Shown piece by piece: positions 5,930 through 7,384 of a stretch of DNA of 7,384 bases. The position numbers and the translations under genes are program-made. Below the pieces are notes generated by a model. That model did no database searches. It was not told the DNA's origin and worked only from the letters and a program-made list of their open reading frames with translations. Numbering within the stretch: the stretch's first letter is position 1; the number at the start of each line of letters is the position of its first letter. The stretch comes from Chloroflexota bacterium. GTDB taxonomy: Bacteria; Chloroflexota; Limnocylindria; Limnocylindrales; CSP1-4. The DNA lies in NCBI GenBank assembly GCA_025355255.1, contig JANYAA010000228.1, forward strand, positions 1-7,384, given 5' to 3'.

Positions 5930-7384
5930 TCAGGGCGTGGCGCTGGGTGTGGGGAGCGGCGTTGACGTGGGCGCAGGCGTTGGCGTAGGCGCCGGGGTGG
6001 GCGCCGGTGTTGGCGTAGGCGCAGGCGTCGGCCGAGGCTGCGGTGTGATTGCGGTGATCCGGTACGGCGCGAGGTCGGCGTACTGGAAGTTGTTCAGGTC
6101 CACGCCGCCGCTGATGCCAGGCACCGTACCCGAGCTTGTGTACTGCCAGGTGGCCCATCCGTGGCCGGCCCAGTTTGCCGCTGGGACGGTTGGAGCACTG
6201 GCGGTGGTCCAGTTGGCCACCCAGAGCGCAGCACCACGATTGGCCGGGTCTGTGGTATTGCCCAGCTTGGTGCTCCATGGCGACGGGCTGGTGTAGATGA
6301 TGATCTCCAGACCCGTCTCGTACCAGACCTCGTCGGCAAAGGCCTTGACCCAAGCCTGCAGCTGGGCGGGCGTCAGCGTCCCGAAAGACTCCAGGTCCAG
6401 CACCGGCAGCAGGTCGCCAACCTTTAGCTTCGCCGAGGCGATAAACCACGCCGCCTCAGTCGCACCACTGCCCTCTCCGGTGGCATCCGGCCGGGCAAAG
6501 TGGTAGGCGCCGGTCACCAGACCCGCTGCGGTGGCGCCGGCCCGGTGCGTCGCGTAGCGGGGATCCGCATACCCGGTCCCCTCAGACGACTTGATGAAGA
6601 CGAACTTGCGGCCCGATGCAGCCACGGATGCGTAGTTCACACCGGATTGCCAATAGCTGACGTCGATCCCCTGCATATAGGGGTCCGGCGTGGGCGTGGG
6701 CGTAGGGGCCGGGGTGGGCGTGGGCGCGGGTGTCGCCACCGGTTTCGGAGTCAGGTTTGGTGTGGGGGTTGGCTTGGGCGCGGGTGTCGGGGTCGGCTTG
6801 GGCGCGGGTGTCGGGGTCGGCGCGGGCACAGCGGCAGCTGGCGGGGCGGCGGCGAGAAGCACGCGGGCGACGTAGACATAGTTCACGCCGTAGAGCGCGG
6901 TGACGCTCTGCCCGTTGATGCTGACGATTCGGTACCAGCTGAGGCCCGTGGTGCTGGCGCCACAGCCCGCGGTCCAGGTTCCGCCGGCAACGGAGCCATT
7001 CGAGACCACCTTGGCGCTCGACCCGAGAGACGCCTTCTTGGCCGCCGTGGTGGAGGGGCTCACTCGCACGCCGACACCGCTGCACTGTGCATACAGGGTG
7101 GTGGTGACGCTGACAATGTTGAACATCACAACCGCCGCGTAGACATACGTGACGCCATAGAGCGCCTTGACGCTCTTCCCGTTGATGCTGGTGATCCTGT
7201 ACCAGGCGGTGCCTTTGCGGGTTGCCCCAGCACACAACGTGGAATACGCGCCGCCACTAACGGTCGAAGAGGCAACCACCTTGGTTCCTGCGGTGAGCGT
7301 CGCCTTGCGGACCGCTGTGGAGTTGGGCTGTGTCCGCACGTTGACCCCGGAGCATCGCGCAGCCAGCGTCCACGTGGAGGCGGC
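5930..7384 (-). CDS. Secreted GH25 lysozyme with N-terminal SH3-like repeats and PT-rich linkers (partial, 5' end missing)
   Basis: The gene encodes a probable extracellular peptidoglycan muramidase. 484 residues are visible and the N-terminus, including any signal peptide, lies outside the window. Order of parts: two SH3b-like repeats of about 90 residues (roughly 1-90 and 91-180), each with a VNVR/VGVR-type strand, an AWYRI/SWYRI strand, an INGxSV turn and two cysteines exactly 40 residues apart (Cys11/51, Cys101/141); a Pro/Thr/Ala-rich linker (about 181-235); a GH25 domain from GIDVSYWQ (239-246) to about 440; and a 36-residue PT-rich tail to the stop. The GH25 catalytic signature is intact: Asp241, the PVLDLE segment with Asp330 and Glu332, WQY (413-415), and GGVDLN with Asp429. 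A GTG at 7339 falls inside the first repeat, aligned with the second repeat's VRVSP, so it is not a real start. SH3b repeats in such enzymes usually bind cell wall. No function linking it to the downstream genes is visible. Confidence 0.93.
   Translation of the reverse strand, partial: AASTWTLAARCSGVNVRTQPNSTAVRKATLTAGTKVVASSTVSGGAYSTLCAGATRKGTAWYRITSINGKSVKALYGVTYVYAAVVMFNIVSVTTTLYAQCSGVGVRVSPSTTAAKKASLGSSAKVVSNGSVAGGTWTAGCGASTTGLSWYRIVSINGQSVTALYGVNYVYVARVLLAAAPPAAAVPAPTPTPAPKPTPTPAPKPTPTPNLTPKPVATPAPTPTPAPTPTPTPDPYMQGIDVSYWQSGVNYASVAASGRKFVFIKSSEGTGYADPRYATHRAGATAAGLVTGAYHFARPDATGEGSGATEAAWFIASAKLKVGDLLPVLDLESFGTLTPAQLQAWVKAFADEVWYETGLEIIIYTSPSPWSTKLGNTTDPANRGAALWVANWTTASAPTVPAANWAGHGWATWQYTSSGTVPGISGGVDLNNFQYADLAPYRITAITPQPRPTPAPTPTPAPTPAPTPTPAPTSTPLPTPSATP
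5933..6040. repeat. Low-complexity repeat coding for the C-terminal PT-rich tail of the lysozyme
   Basis: Plus-strand GGCGTAGGCGCAGGC-type sextet repeats encode a TPAPTPTP tail after the catalytic domain. The units are imperfect, varying mainly at third codon positions, which suggests the peptide composition is under selection while the DNA diverges. No LPXTG motif or membrane anchor follows the tail. Confidence 0.8.
6680..6844. repeat. Low-complexity repeat coding for the inter-domain PT linker, with a perfect 24-bp tandem duplication
   Basis: This stretch encodes the Pro/Thr/Ala/Lys linker between the SH3-like repeats and the GH25 domain. Inside it, 6771-6794 and 6795-6818 are identical 24-bp units encoding the octapeptide PTPTPAPK twice, so a recent slippage or unequal-crossover duplication is likely. 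The remaining units are related but degenerate. Confidence 0.85.
6845..7384. repeat. Two diverged 270-bp tandem units encoding the SH3-like repeats
   Basis: The units, about 7115-7384 and 6845-7114, share clear DNA similarity. For example, the segments around 7150-7205 and 6880-6935 both contain CCGTTGATGCTG in the same relative place. Cysteine codons recur at a spacing of exactly 270 bp (7352-7354 and 7082-7084). The first unit is cut by the window edge or starts just inside it, and more copies may lie upstream. Confidence 0.8.

Noticed and set aside
5933..6050. CRISPR-like or satellite array
   Set aside because: The periodicity is six bases and imperfect, in frame with the lysozyme, and explained by a Pro/Thr/Ala-rich peptide tail. 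There are no unique spacers.

Overview
The window is a high-GC bacterial segment in which every gene I can support lies on the minus strand. Reading in the direction of transcription, from high to low coordinates, it contains: the 3' part of a secreted GH25 lysozyme with two SH3-like repeats; a large class V (cysteine-desulfurase-like) PLP enzyme; an FGGY-family carbohydrate kinase; an FMN riboswitch (RFN element); and a three-gene ABC importer (ATPase, permease, lipoprotein substrate-binding protein). The binding-protein gene runs off the left edge and the lysozyme gene runs off the right edge.

The best-supported regulatory unit is the low-coordinate half. A full-length FMN riboswitch at 2594-2758 begins 29 nt after the kinase stop codon and sits immediately upstream of the importer genes. 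The importer has NMT1/THI5-like architecture, like ThiXYZ or SsuABC. Control by an FMN sensor, rather than a TPP riboswitch, points to uptake of riboflavin or a related flavin, as proposed for the RibXY systems. The RNA between aptamer and ATPase start has no U-tract but can form two mutually exclusive hairpins, one of which buries the Shine-Dalgarno sequence, so translational control is the simplest model. The three importer genes are tightly packed: the ATPase and permease share an ATGA overlap, and there is a 35-nt gap before the binding protein.

The high-coordinate half holds the PLP enzyme and the FGGY kinase, which overlap by 8 bp and are probably translationally coupled. I see no established pathway that joins these two families, so their shared role is open. 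The lysozyme upstream looks functionally unrelated: it is a cell-wall hydrolase with Pro/Thr/Ala-rich low-complexity linkers.

Taxonomy is inference only. High GC, GTG starts, PT-rich linkers in secreted proteins, and a riboswitch-controlled NMT1-type flavin importer would fit Chloroflexota, but Actinomycetota or another high-GC phylum cannot be excluded. No tRNA, rRNA, CRISPR array, insertion sequence or convincing rho-independent terminator was seen. No stretch longer than 300 bases lacks a gene; the longest is 2525-2787, which holds the riboswitch and its expression platform.
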